A stretch of DNA of 64,000 nucleotides, from NCBI GenBank assembly GCA_965230275.1, contig CBDDKO010000002.1:1984001-2048000 (forward strand), read 5' to 3'. Positions 45,832 to 52,731 of the stretch are shown in pieces (position 1 is the stretch's first letter; each line of letters begins with the position of its first letter). Under the pieces are notes generated by a model. It was given only the letters and a program-made list of their open reading frames with translations, was not told where the DNA came from and did not search any database. Source of the DNA: JAJRRS01 sp965230275 (GTDB taxonomy: Bacteria > Planctomycetota > Phycisphaerae > Phycisphaerales > Phycisphaeraceae). Both the position numbers and the translations under genes were made by a program.

Positions 45832-46290
45832 TTAGGCTTCTGACAGCGGCGTGAGCATGAGACCATAGCAGCAGCCTTGGCCGTGTATCGCGTCCGCAAG
45901 GGCGTGCAAGCCCGAGCACCCCAGGCTGCGGCGGAGGTCCCGAGCGGCGGATCGGATGGCGGTGTGTGACCGCGTTTGACCATCCCAGACATCTTCGATC
46001 AGTTGGTCGTAGGTCACGTACTGGTTAGTACAACGGGCAAGCCGTACGAGTAGGCGAAATGGCGTTGTGGGCCCGAGTTGGCAGATCGTATCCCGCCAAT
46101 GCACGGAGAAGGTTTCGTGAAGCACCAACGGGTACGTTGAGTCTACTTTGGGACGATTCAAATCGCTCTCCGTAGCGATCTGTGTGACCAACTGATCCAC
46201 CTCGGCAACACAACGCTGAAACTCGTCGTGCACAACGTGTAGATAAGACAGCACGACTTTGAGACGGTCCAAAGGGTCGTCCAAGGGCAT
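45832..46290 (-). CDS. Winged-helix (OmpR-type) DNA-binding protein
   Basis: 152 residues from the ATG at 46290, with AGGAAGG upstream. The N-terminal part is helical and unassigned. Residues 75-150 (FRLLVRLARCTNQYVTYDQLIEDVWDG and SHTAIRSAARDLRRSLG) match the Trans_reg_C winged helix, ending at GQGCCYGLML. No receiver domain is present. It is divergent or unlinked relative to rtcR (same strand, 249 bases downstream). An IS5 remnant has inserted exactly at its stop codon, leaving the frame intact. Confidence 0.65.
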   Translation of the reverse strand: MPLDDPLDRLKVVLSYLHVVHDEFQRCVAEVDQLVTQIATESDLNRPKVDSTYPLVLHETFSVHWRDTICQLGPTTPFRLLVRLARCTNQYVTYDQLIEDVWDGQTRSHTAIRSAARDLRRSLGCSGLHALADAIHGQGCCYGLMLTPLSEA

Positions 46291-46539
46291 GGGGCACCTT
46301 CCTCTCGTCAGATCGCTCGCTGGTGAGCGCCCGAGCGGATCACCTGTGAGCGTGGAACACAAGGAAGATGAATCGAGTGCGTAGTACAAAAAGCAAAATG
46401 GGTTTGTATCTGTGCGACTAAATTAAGGTGCTATGGGAGGATGGAATGTGTTGCCAGAGAAGAGTTCATCCTGACGTACATTACCCGACAAACAATGAAT
46501 ATATCCCACTTTGTCTGAAACAGCTACTGGTTAATACCA

Positions 46540-48141
46540 CTACGGTTGCTCTTGTCGTACATCAGACCACGTGAGGTCGAATCGTTGCAGATACTTTCTA
46601 AGCCGGTCTGCATCGTTGACCTTCTTACGTTGAGTACGAGAAACTGCGAATAGCTTTCTACCGGCATCCGATAGCGAATCCGACCGCCGACAGACTCGGA
46701 TCACTTCGGTCAACTGGACGCGTGTAAAAAGATCAAGATCTGCAACCCGTTCAAGGCCGAGTACTTCTTTAAGAACATCATCACTATCCGGTGAGTCACA
46801 CGACAGCCACGAATCATGCAGGCGTGTTATTTCATCCTCAACAGCGACGAGATTGATCCGGCCGCCGGGTGACATTGTGACCATCCGGCTGATGGCCGCA
46901 TTAAGGTCACGAAAGTTGGCCGACCATGACGCCTCAGCGGATGATGCGAAGTCCATAAAGCGTCGCTCGGCTTCCCTGTTGAACCTAACCTGACGGCCGG
47001 TACGGGCGACGACCTGCTCTAGCTCGTAGATCACGTTGGGTTCAATGTCATCCCGCCTTTCGGCAAGGCCCGGCATGCGAAACGTCCAGAGATTGATGCG
47101 AGCCAGTAGGTCATCGCGGAATCGGCCGGTGTTCACCGCGTCGGCCAAGTCACGGTTGGTGCCGCAGATCAGTTGGAAGTCGCTCTCGACCTCGGTATCC
47201 GAGCCCAGGGGCATAAATCGTTTCAACTCTAGCGCACGCAGCAGCATGGCTTGCTCGTCCAGCCCCAGTTCCCCCACCTCGTCCAGAAACACCAAGCCCC
47301 CGTCTGCTTGCAGCAATAATCCCTTACGGTCAGTCGACGCACCGGTATACGCGCCCCGTTTATGACCGAAGAGCGTTGACATCGCGGTGTCGCCCCGGAT
47401 CGTGGCGCAGTTGATCTCGACAAACTGACCCTCGATCTGACGTCTGCGCTGCTTGAGTTCGTAGATCCGCCGTGCCAGCTGGGTTTTGCCCGCACCGGTC
47501 GGGCCAGTGAGCAGGATCGGATCGCGCGCGTGGATGGCGATGTGCTCGATCTGTTCGATCATGCGGTTGAAACCCGGGTTGCGAGTCGCGATGCCGCTCT
47601 TGAGATAATCCAGACTCTCGCGTTGTTCGAGGTTGAAGCGCTGGGCGATCGGGTCGTAACACGACAAGTCCAGATCGATCACCTTGAAAGCGCCCGGGCC
47701 GCCGGCGTGACGACGTCTAGGTGGTGAGGTTTGAAGCAGTTGAGCCGGGAAGTGCCGCGATTCGGTCAGCAGGAACAGGCAGATCTGCGCGACGTGTGTG
47801 CCGGTGGAGATGTGGACGAGGTAGTCCTCATCGTCGGTGTTGAAGGGGTAATCACGTGCGAAGTCATACAACTCGCCAAAGACGTGCTCGAAGTCCCAGG
47901 GGTCCTCGAAGTCGATCCGGTGGTGTCGAACGTCGGTCTCGGGGGAGACGGCCTTGATGTCTTCGGTGACAGCGTTGGCGAGCTTCTCGAACTTCTTTTC
48001 ATACAGCAGTTCAAGCCGGTGAACGAGTTGGTCTTCATGCTGACACAGCGCCACCGTAGGCCGCCATTGATTCCAACGGTCCGGCCCTTCACCGCGGTCC
48101 AGAGAGGCCCCCAGCAATCCGATGACAACCTTACGATTCAT
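46540..48141 (-). CDS. rtcR: RtcR, sigma54-dependent activator of RNA repair
   Basis: 533 residues from the ATG at 48141 (MNRKVVIGLLGASLDRGEG); the E. coli protein is 532. An upstream in-frame Met at 48201 adds unrelated residues. Residues 1-180 are the RtcR/CARF-type sensor (WNQWRPTVALCQHEDQL and VHISTGTHVAQICLFLL). The AAA+ domain has Walker A TGPTGAGKT near residue 213, the sigma54-contact loop as GAYTGA near 263 and Walker B LVFLDEVGELG near 285. The C-terminal VNDADRLRKYLQRFDLTW is the DNA-binding end. Known RtcR proteins switch on rtcBA when RNA fragments bind the CARF domain. It is divergent from rsr. Confidence 0.96.
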   Translation of the reverse strand: MNRKVVIGLLGASLDRGEGPDRWNQWRPTVALCQHEDQLVHRLELLYEKKFEKLANAVTEDIKAVSPETDVRHHRIDFEDPWDFEHVFGELYDFARDYPFNTDDEDYLVHISTGTHVAQICLFLLTESRHFPAQLLQTSPPRRRHAGGPGAFKVIDLDLSCYDPIAQRFNLEQRESLDYLKSGIATRNPGFNRMIEQIEHIAIHARDPILLTGPTGAGKTQLARRIYELKQRRRQIEGQFVEINCATIRGDTAMSTLFGHKRGAYTGASTDRKGLLLQADGGLVFLDEVGELGLDEQAMLLRALELKRFMPLGSDTEVESDFQLICGTNRDLADAVNTGRFRDDLLARINLWTFRMPGLAERRDDIEPNVIYELEQVVARTGRQVRFNREAERRFMDFASSAEASWSANFRDLNAAISRMVTMSPGGRINLVAVEDEITRLHDSWLSCDSPDSDDVLKEVLGLERVADLDLFTRVQLTEVIRVCRRSDSLSDAGRKLFAVSRTQRKKVNDADRLRKYLQRFDLTWSDVRQEQP

Positions 48142-48177
48142 ATCTAATATTATAAACTTAGATATAAATAGATACAA
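48141..48177 (-). promoter_or_regulatory. Sigma70-type promoter of rtcR, apparently leaderless, with overlapping palindrome
   Basis: On the minus strand a -35 TTGTAT (48172-48177) and a -10 TATAAT (48149-48154) are spaced by exactly 17 bases. Transcription should begin at about 48142, so the mRNA would start at or one base from the AUG. No Shine-Dalgarno sequence is present. A 7-bp inverted repeat TATCTAA/TTAGATA (48141-48147 and 48158-48164) overlaps the -10 and start codon. Confidence 0.6.
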
Positions 48178-48285
48178 ATTGTGCAATTCATCTGCTGGCA
48201 CTCAAGATATTCACCCAGATTTATCTTGCCTTTATTCATTTATAATAAACAACTTACAATCTAATTTGCTTTTTGCTGTCTGAAC

Positions 48286-48301
48286 TGGCACGCGGCCTGC
48301 T
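48286..48301 (+). promoter_or_regulatory. Sigma54 (-24/-12) promoter of the rsr-rtcBA operon
   Basis: TGGCACGCGGCCTGCT closely fits TGGCAC-N5-TTGCT. GG at 48287-48288 and GC at 48299-48300 have the required spacing. It lies 61 bases before the rsr start and faces away from rtcR. The AT-rich region at 48165-48280, with AATTG/CAATT (48177-48188), is the likely RtcR binding area. Confidence 0.88.
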
Positions 48302-48361
48302 TATATCTCACCATCGTGACTGGGCATGCAAACCGAACCCTTGGCCCGAAAGGATCAAACG

Positions 48362-49951
48362 ATGGCAAACAAGACACTCTTCAAGACTTACTCTGGCAAG
48401 CTCCAGCCCAAGGCCGACTCGGTCAACGAGGCCGGCGGCAAGGCGTACCGAATGGACAACCGCCACGCCCTGGCGCAATTCGCCGCGACCGGCTGCCTGA
48501 ACGGCGCGTTCTACGCGACGGCCGAGGCGCAGCTCGAGAAGGTACTCAAACTGACCGAAGATGTTGATCCGGCCTTCATCGCCCGCACGGCGCTGTACGC
48601 CCGGCGTGACGCGTTCATGAAGGACTTGCCCGCTCTGCTCGTCGCCGTGCTGTCCGTCAAGGCGCCCGGCCTGATGGCGGAGATTTTCGACCGCGTCATC
48701 GACTCGCCGAAGATGCTGCGCAACTTCGTACAGATCATGCGGTCGGGTGCGGTTGGGCGCAAGTCGCTCGGCACGCTGCCCAAGCGGCTGATCGTGCAGT
48801 GGATCGAAAACCGAACAGATGAGCAACTGTTTATCGGCTCGGTCGGCAACGATCCGTCGTTGGCAGACATTATCAAGATGGTCCACCCCAAGCCGACAAC
48901 CGAACAGCGTGCGGCGCTGTTCGGCCACATGATCGGCCGTGAGGTTGATGAGGATAAGCTGCCAGCATTGGTTAAGCAGTACGAAGCCTACAAGCGTGTC
49001 GATGACCGTCGCCTGGCGGAGACTCCAAACGTGCCGTTCCAGATGCTGACCGCGCTGGACCTGCAGCCCTGGGAGTGGAAGGCCATCGCGCGGAACGCCC
49101 CTTGGCAGATGACGCGGATGAACCTCAACACGTTCCTGCGCCACGGTGTGTTCGAAGATCGGGAACTGGTCCGGATTGTCGCAGACCGGCTGCGTAACCG
49201 TCGGCTGATCGAGAAGGCCCGTGTTTTCCCGTACCAGTTGATGACTGCGTACATGAACGCGGACGATAAGCTGCCGCGCAAGGTCCGTGAGGCGCTGCAG
49301 GACGCGATGGGGATCTCTCTGGTGAACGTCCCACGTATCGACGGTAAGGTTTACGTGTTGCCGGACATCTCCGGCTCGATGCACTGCCCCGTGACCGGCT
49401 ACCGAAAGGGCGCGTCGAGCAAGGTCCGTTGCGTGGACGTAGCCGCTCTGGTCGCCGCTGCGATGTTGCGTGTCAACAAGGACGTGGAGGTGATCCCGTT
49501 CGAGACTGATGCGATTCCCCCGGAAAAGCTGCGGCTGAACCCGCGCGACTCGGTGATGACTAACGCCCAGAAGCTGGCGTCACTGCCAGCGGGCGGGACC
49601 AACTGCTCGGCGCCGCTGCGCCTGCTGAACAAGCGTAAGGCCACGGGCGACCTGGTCATCTACGTCTCGGACAACGAGTCCTGGGTCGACTCGCCGCACT
49701 ATGGCCGGTTCAATGGCTCCAGTGCGACCGAGACGATGAAGCAGTGGGCCGGGTTCAAGCGGCGCAGCCCCGACGCGAAGATGATCTGCATCGACATCCA
49801 GCCGTACGACACCACGCAGGCGAAGGAACGTGACGACGTGATCAACGTCGCGGGCTTCTCCGACCAGGTGTTCAAGCTGATCGGTGCGGTTGGCTCCGGT
49901 CGGGCCCAGGCCGGCCACTGGGTGAAGCAGATTGAAGATGTTTCGTTATGA
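48362..49951 (+). CDS. rsr: Ro60-related TROVE-domain protein (Rsr)
   Basis: 529 residues from the ATG at 48362, with AAGGA upstream; an in-frame ATG at 48326 is less likely. Residues 20-320 are the HEAT-like TROVE ring (ARTALYARRDAFMKDLPALLVAVLS and PRKVREALQDAMGIS). From residue 330 a von Willebrand A domain carries the MIDAS motif LPDISGSMHC. LVIYVSDNESWVDS and the final KQIEDVSL complete the family pattern. Ro proteins bind Y RNAs and the ends of misfolded RNAs and work with exonucleases. It is first gene of the sigma54 operon and directly upstream of the Y RNA array. Confidence 0.96.
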   Translation: MANKTLFKTYSGKLQPKADSVNEAGGKAYRMDNRHALAQFAATGCLNGAFYATAEAQLEKVLKLTEDVDPAFIARTALYARRDAFMKDLPALLVAVLSVKAPGLMAEIFDRVIDSPKMLRNFVQIMRSGAVGRKSLGTLPKRLIVQWIENRTDEQLFIGSVGNDPSLADIIKMVHPKPTTEQRAALFGHMIGREVDEDKLPALVKQYEAYKRVDDRRLAETPNVPFQMLTALDLQPWEWKAIARNAPWQMTRMNLNTFLRHGVFEDRELVRIVADRLRNRRLIEKARVFPYQLMTAYMNADDKLPRKVREALQDAMGISLVNVPRIDGKVYVLPDISGSMHCPVTGYRKGASSKVRCVDVAALVAAAMLRVNKDVEVIPFETDAIPPEKLRLNPRDSVMTNAQKLASLPAGGTNCSAPLRLLNKRKATGDLVIYVSDNESWVDSPHYGRFNGSSATETMKQWAGFKRRSPDAKMICIDIQPYDTTQAKERDDVINVAGFSDQVFKLIGAVGSGRAQAGHWVKQIEDVSL

Positions 49952-49965
49952 CAACAAGTGAAGCC

Positions 49966-49995
49966 GGTGCGTGGCGGTGAAGTCCGTCACGCACC
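49966..49995 (+). other. Stable 12-bp hairpin between rsr and the Y RNA array
   Basis: The arms are GGTGCGTGGCGG (49966-49977) and CCGTCACGCACC (49984-49995). They pair with one G-U and a 6-base TGAAGT loop, starting 15 bases after the rsr stop. No U-run follows, so it is not a standard terminator. It may be an RNA processing or stability element. Confidence 0.6.
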
Positions 49996-50001
49996 CTTGG
50001 C

Positions 50002-50073
50002 GGCCGGGGTGGAATGCCGTTGTGACTACATCAACCATGTTTCCGTCACAACACCCGTTTGTCCACCCCGGAT
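50002..50073 (+). ncRNA. Y RNA-like RNA, copy 0 (compact, no tRNA-like domain)
   Basis: The outer stem pairs CCGGGGTGGA (50004-50013) with TCCACCCCGG (50062-50071), 10 perfect pairs. An internal loop has AUGCC on the 5' side and ACCCGUUUG on the 3' side. A second helix GUUGUGAC (50019-50026) pairs perfectly with GUCACAAC (50045-50052). The top is UACAU with a 4-bp ACAU/AUGU hairpin. The layout equals that of copies 1-3 with the tRNA-like module replaced by a short loop. It is probably the Ro-binding module alone. Confidence 0.75.
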
Positions 50074-50089
50074 GCCGAGAACCTAATAA

Positions 50090-50221
50090 TCCCCGGCGAA
50101 TGCCGGCGAGACTACATGGTAAGAGCGTCCGCCATCGGCGGAAGGTCGCGGGATCAAGACCCGCCCCCGGTGCAAACTGGGGTAGCTCAGAAAACGTCTC
50201 GTCAACGTTGGTCGCCGGGAT
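50090..50221 (+). ncRNA. Y RNA-like RNA, copy 1, tRNA-like domain opened in the D-loop
   Basis: Outer stem CCCGGCGA (50092-50099)/TCGCCGGG (50212-50219). AUGCC side. Helix GGCGAGAC (50105-50112)/GUCUCGUC (50196-50203). Then UACAU. The rest reads as a permuted tRNA: GGUAA plus D-stem GAGC (50123-50126), a 6-bp hairpin with AUC loop at the anticodon arm (50128-50142) and a 5-base variable loop AGGUC. The T arm is GCGGG-AUCAAGA-CCCGC (50148-50164). The acceptor is CCCCGGU-GCAA-ACUGGGG (50165-50182), followed by UA and D-stem GCUC (50185-50188). It is transcribed between rsr and rtcB. Confidence 0.82.
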
Positions 50222-50274
50222 ACTGAATATGGATCGAGCTTTATCGAGAGATCATTAGAAAGGACTATTTTCGG

Positions 50275-50427
50275 GGGCACCCTGAATGCCGGCGTGACTA
50301 CATGCTTAAAATGCTCCAGGTTGCGGGTTCGAGTCCCGTCGGTTCCACTTAACCACTTGTGGAGCCGTAGCTCAAAAAGGTAGAGCGGGATAAAACGTCT
50401 CGTCAACACTTGTCAGGGTGTCTTTTT
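50275..50427 (+). ncRNA. Y RNA-like RNA, copy 2, tRNA-like domain opened at the anticodon arm (YrlA type)
   Basis: Outer stem CACCCUGA (50278-50285)/UCAGGGUG (50413-50420), extendable by two pairs and followed by a T-run. AUGCC side. Helix GGCGUGAC (50291-50298)/GUCUCGUC (50397-50404) with one mismatch. The tRNA-like part: variable loop AGGUU, T arm GCGGG-UUCGAGU-CCCGU (50323-50339), and a 9-bp acceptor helix (50340-50348 with 50359-50367). The acceptor is closed by a 10-base loop that contains ACCA. UA and a full D arm GCUC...GAGC (50370-50386) follow. The Y stem takes the place of the anticodon stem, as in known YrlA RNAs. Confidence 0.82.
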
Positions 50428-50439
50428 CACAGGAATTCC

Positions 50440-50571
50440 GGAGCGGCGAATGCCGGAGGAACTACATAGAACCGACGGTTGCGGGTTCGAATCCCGTCGC
50501 ACGACACCAGTCGGGCGTAGCTCAAACGGGTAGAGCATCGGATAATGTTTCTTCAAACTTAGTCGCCTCTA
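50440..50571 (+). ncRNA. Y RNA-like RNA, copy 3, tRNA-like domain opened at the anticodon arm
   Basis: Outer stem GAGCGGCGA (50441-50449)/UCGCCUCU (50563-50570) with one mismatch. AUGCC side. Helix GGAGGAAC (50455-50462)/GUUUCUUC (50547-50554), with both strands changed together relative to copy 1. Then UACAU. The tRNA-like part: anticodon-stem base CCGA (50472-50475)/UCGG (50538-50541), variable CGGUU and T arm GCGGG-UUCGAAU-CCCGU (50481-50497). The acceptor CGCACGAC/GUCGGGCG is closed by ACCA (50506-50509). The D arm GCUC...GAGC is at 50520-50536. It ends 34 bases before rtcB. Confidence 0.82.
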
Positions 50572-50604
50572 TTTTAGTCAAGCTAGAACACGTTGAGAAC
50601 CATC

Positions 50605-52095
50605 ATGCAAGACAACACAACAACACTCGTCCCGACCGGTGAAGCCACCGCCATCCTCCCGTTGCCGGATAGCAAAGGCACACCGATCACCGTAATCGGA
50701 ACCGAAGCGATACGCGATACATTCGGCGCATCCTGTCTCCAGCAGGCAATCAACTCGCGCACCGCGCCAGGCGTCGAAGCACTGGTCCTCAACCCCGACG
50801 CCCATGTCGGCTATGGCGCACCGGTCGGATGTGTCATGGCGTCCCCCACACACATCTACCCGGGGCCGGTCGGTGTCGATATCAAGTGCTCAATGTCGCT
50901 GCTTCAGCTCGACCTGACCGCCGACCAGATCGCGGACAAGCCCTCGCGGCGCGCTCTGATTGACGCGATCTGTCAGCGCGTCCCGACCGGTGCCGGAAAG
51001 GGCCAGCGCCAAGCACCTAAGTCACGTAAGATCCACGAGCAGATGGGCCGTATCCTCGCTGTCGAAGGGGCGAGCAAGACCGTTTGTGAGATGCTGGATA
51101 TCCCGCGTCAGTGGCGTCACCGCTGTGAAGACGCCGTGCACGTCGGGCACGATGACACGGCCGATGCACTGCGATCTCGGCTGGACATGCTCATCGAGAC
51201 GGGTGCTTTCCCCGCGTTCGCCAACAAGATCACCCAGCTTGGGTCCTACGGTGGGGGCAACCACTTCGGCGAGTGCGAAATCGTCCACGTTGACGAAACA
51301 CAACGCAAAACCGCCGAAGCGTTCGGCTTGCGCGACGGCTGCGTCGCGTTTCTGTCACACTGCGGTTCGCGCGGATTCGGGCACAATCTCGCGATGGGGC
51401 AGTTCCGCGCCCTTCAGGGCAAGTTCGACGACTGGTCAATCCCGTTCCCCGGCAGCGACCGCGAGCTGTGCTACGCCCCGCTGGGCACACCCGAAGCCGA
51501 TGCGTACCTTGATGACATGGCCCTGGGCGCAAACTACGCCACAATCAACCACATGCTGATCAATGCACTGGTTCTTGAAGCCTTCCAGGAAGTATTCCCC
51601 GGCACAACCGGCAAACTGATTTACTTCATCAGCCATAACATCGCCCGCAAGGAGGTGGTCGACAACCAAATGATGTGGGTGATGCGTAAAGGGGCGACGC
51701 GCGCCTTCCCCGCCGGGCACCACGCGCTCAAAGACACGCCGTTCGAATCGACCGGCCACCCGATCCTTCTGCCGGGCGACCCTCAGAGCGGCTCGGCGGT
51801 GATGGCTGCGTTGCCCGGCGCCGAGCAGTCGCTCTACTCGGTCAACCACGGCGCCGGCCGGTGCCTGGGCCGCAAGGCCGCCAACCGTCAGCTCGACCAA
51901 AAGCAGGTCGACGCCTCTTTCGAGGCGAAGGACATCCTCACCAACTGCCGCAACTACCCCCGCGACGAGGCCCCGGCCGCGTACAAAGACTTCGAAGAAG
52001 TCCTCCGCAGCGTCAAGACCGCCGGCCTGGCGGAAGAAGTCGCAAGGCTGGAGGCACGTTTCGTTATCAAAGACGCGGGTAAGGCGGATGACTGA
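50605..52095 (+). CDS. rtcB: RNA-splicing ligase RtcB
   Basis: 496 residues from the ATG at 50605; the frame is open to a TTG at 50593. DAHVGYGAPVGCVMA near residue 75 and GPVGVDIKCSM near 90 hold the first metal ligands, with Cys near 95. HCGSRGFGH near 252 carries His ligands. SVNHGAGRCLGRKAA near 412 has the His that takes GMP. RtcB joins RNA 2',3'-cyclic phosphate or 3'-phosphate ends to 5'-OH using GTP and Mn2+. It is longer than E. coli RtcB (408). The ribosome site is weak. It lies directly after Y RNA copy 3 in the same operon. Confidence 0.96.
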   Translation: MQDNTTTLVPTGEATAILPLPDSKGTPITVIGTEAIRDTFGASCLQQAINSRTAPGVEALVLNPDAHVGYGAPVGCVMASPTHIYPGPVGVDIKCSMSLLQLDLTADQIADKPSRRALIDAICQRVPTGAGKGQRQAPKSRKIHEQMGRILAVEGASKTVCEMLDIPRQWRHRCEDAVHVGHDDTADALRSRLDMLIETGAFPAFANKITQLGSYGGGNHFGECEIVHVDETQRKTAEAFGLRDGCVAFLSHCGSRGFGHNLAMGQFRALQGKFDDWSIPFPGSDRELCYAPLGTPEADAYLDDMALGANYATINHMLINALVLEAFQEVFPGTTGKLIYFISHNIARKEVVDNQMMWVMRKGATRAFPAGHHALKDTPFESTGHPILLPGDPQSGSAVMAALPGAEQSLYSVNHGAGRCLGRKAANRQLDQKQVDASFEAKDILTNCRNYPRDEAPAAYKDFEEVLRSVKTAGLAEEVARLEARFVIKDAGKADD

Positions 52096-52125
52096 GGCAA
52101 GATGACATAACCGGAGCATCTACTT

Positions 52126-52725
52126 ATGGGAAACAACATACAGAACTACCATTGGAAAGCGTTTGCAGCTCACTCTGAATCGATCACACACGTGAACCTA
52201 AATTGGGTACGCATATCCGACCCATGGTGGCTGGCTGAAGCCTATTACAATTCTGCTTGCGCCCTAGTAGACGCAGCAATTGAAGATGTAAGGCAGGAGG
52301 ATTATTTTCTGCCCACAGCATACTTATTCCGTCACTCCATCGAGTTAGCTCTGAAATCTATTATCCGAGATGCCTGCAAATTGTATGGAGGTAAGGAACC
52401 CGAAAAACTGCTTGGAGCACACAAACTCCGGGAATTATGGAATGAAGCAAAGAAGCATCTGGTACGACTTTGGGGAAATGACAAATCAGTTCTTGATCCA
52501 GCTGACGCTGTCATAGATGAATTCGCTGCAGTTGACAATGGTGGCCAAGCATTTAGGTATCATTCATGCAAGGATGGATCGCGTCCTATTGAACAACTTC
52601 CGGAAGACATCAGTCTTGAAAACTTAAAGAAGTATGCCGGTGATTTCTTTGAATTCTTGGATGGATGTCATATGGGCATCACCGCATGTCTAGACGCACA
52701 GGCTGAAGCACCTTTAGATAGCTGA
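52126..52725 (+). CDS. HEPN-like helical protein inside the rtcBA operon
   Basis: 199 residues, 30 bases after rtcB and 6 bases before rtcA. An all-helical pattern with AYLFRHSIELALKSIIRDACKLYG near residues 64-87, then GAHKLRELWNEAKKHL and the late FRYHSCKDG, resembles HEPN-type proteins. Many HEPN proteins are RNases or nucleotide-binding partners. A clean R-x4-6-H catalytic motif is not evident, so activity is uncertain. Its AT-rich composition contrasts strongly with rtcB and rtcA, indicating separate and recent acquisition. Confidence 0.5.
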   Translation: MGNNIQNYHWKAFAAHSESITHVNLNWVRISDPWWLAEAYYNSACALVDAAIEDVRQEDYFLPTAYLFRHSIELALKSIIRDACKLYGGKEPEKLLGAHKLRELWNEAKKHLVRLWGNDKSVLDPADAVIDEFAAVDNGGQAFRYHSCKDGSRPIEQLPEDISLENLKKYAGDFFEFLDGCHMGITACLDAQAEAPLDS

Positions 52726-52731
52726 GGATAT

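Noticed and set aside
48142..48201. Upstream start for rtcR
   Set aside because: The extra 20 residues do not align with RtcR proteins and overlap the promoter. The 533-residue form matches the family length.
50290..50571. Ordinary tRNA genes suggested by perfect T-arm and D-arm sequences
   Set aside because: The arms occur in permuted order (T arm, acceptor, D arm), no normal 5' or 3' end exists, and the flanking helices match the Y RNA copies. They are tRNA mimics and not standard tRNAs.
50002..50571. CRISPR-like array from the recurring AUGCC...ACUACAU segments
   Set aside because: Spacing is irregular (about 86, 186 and 164 bases), the repeats are short parts of larger folds, and no cas genes are present.
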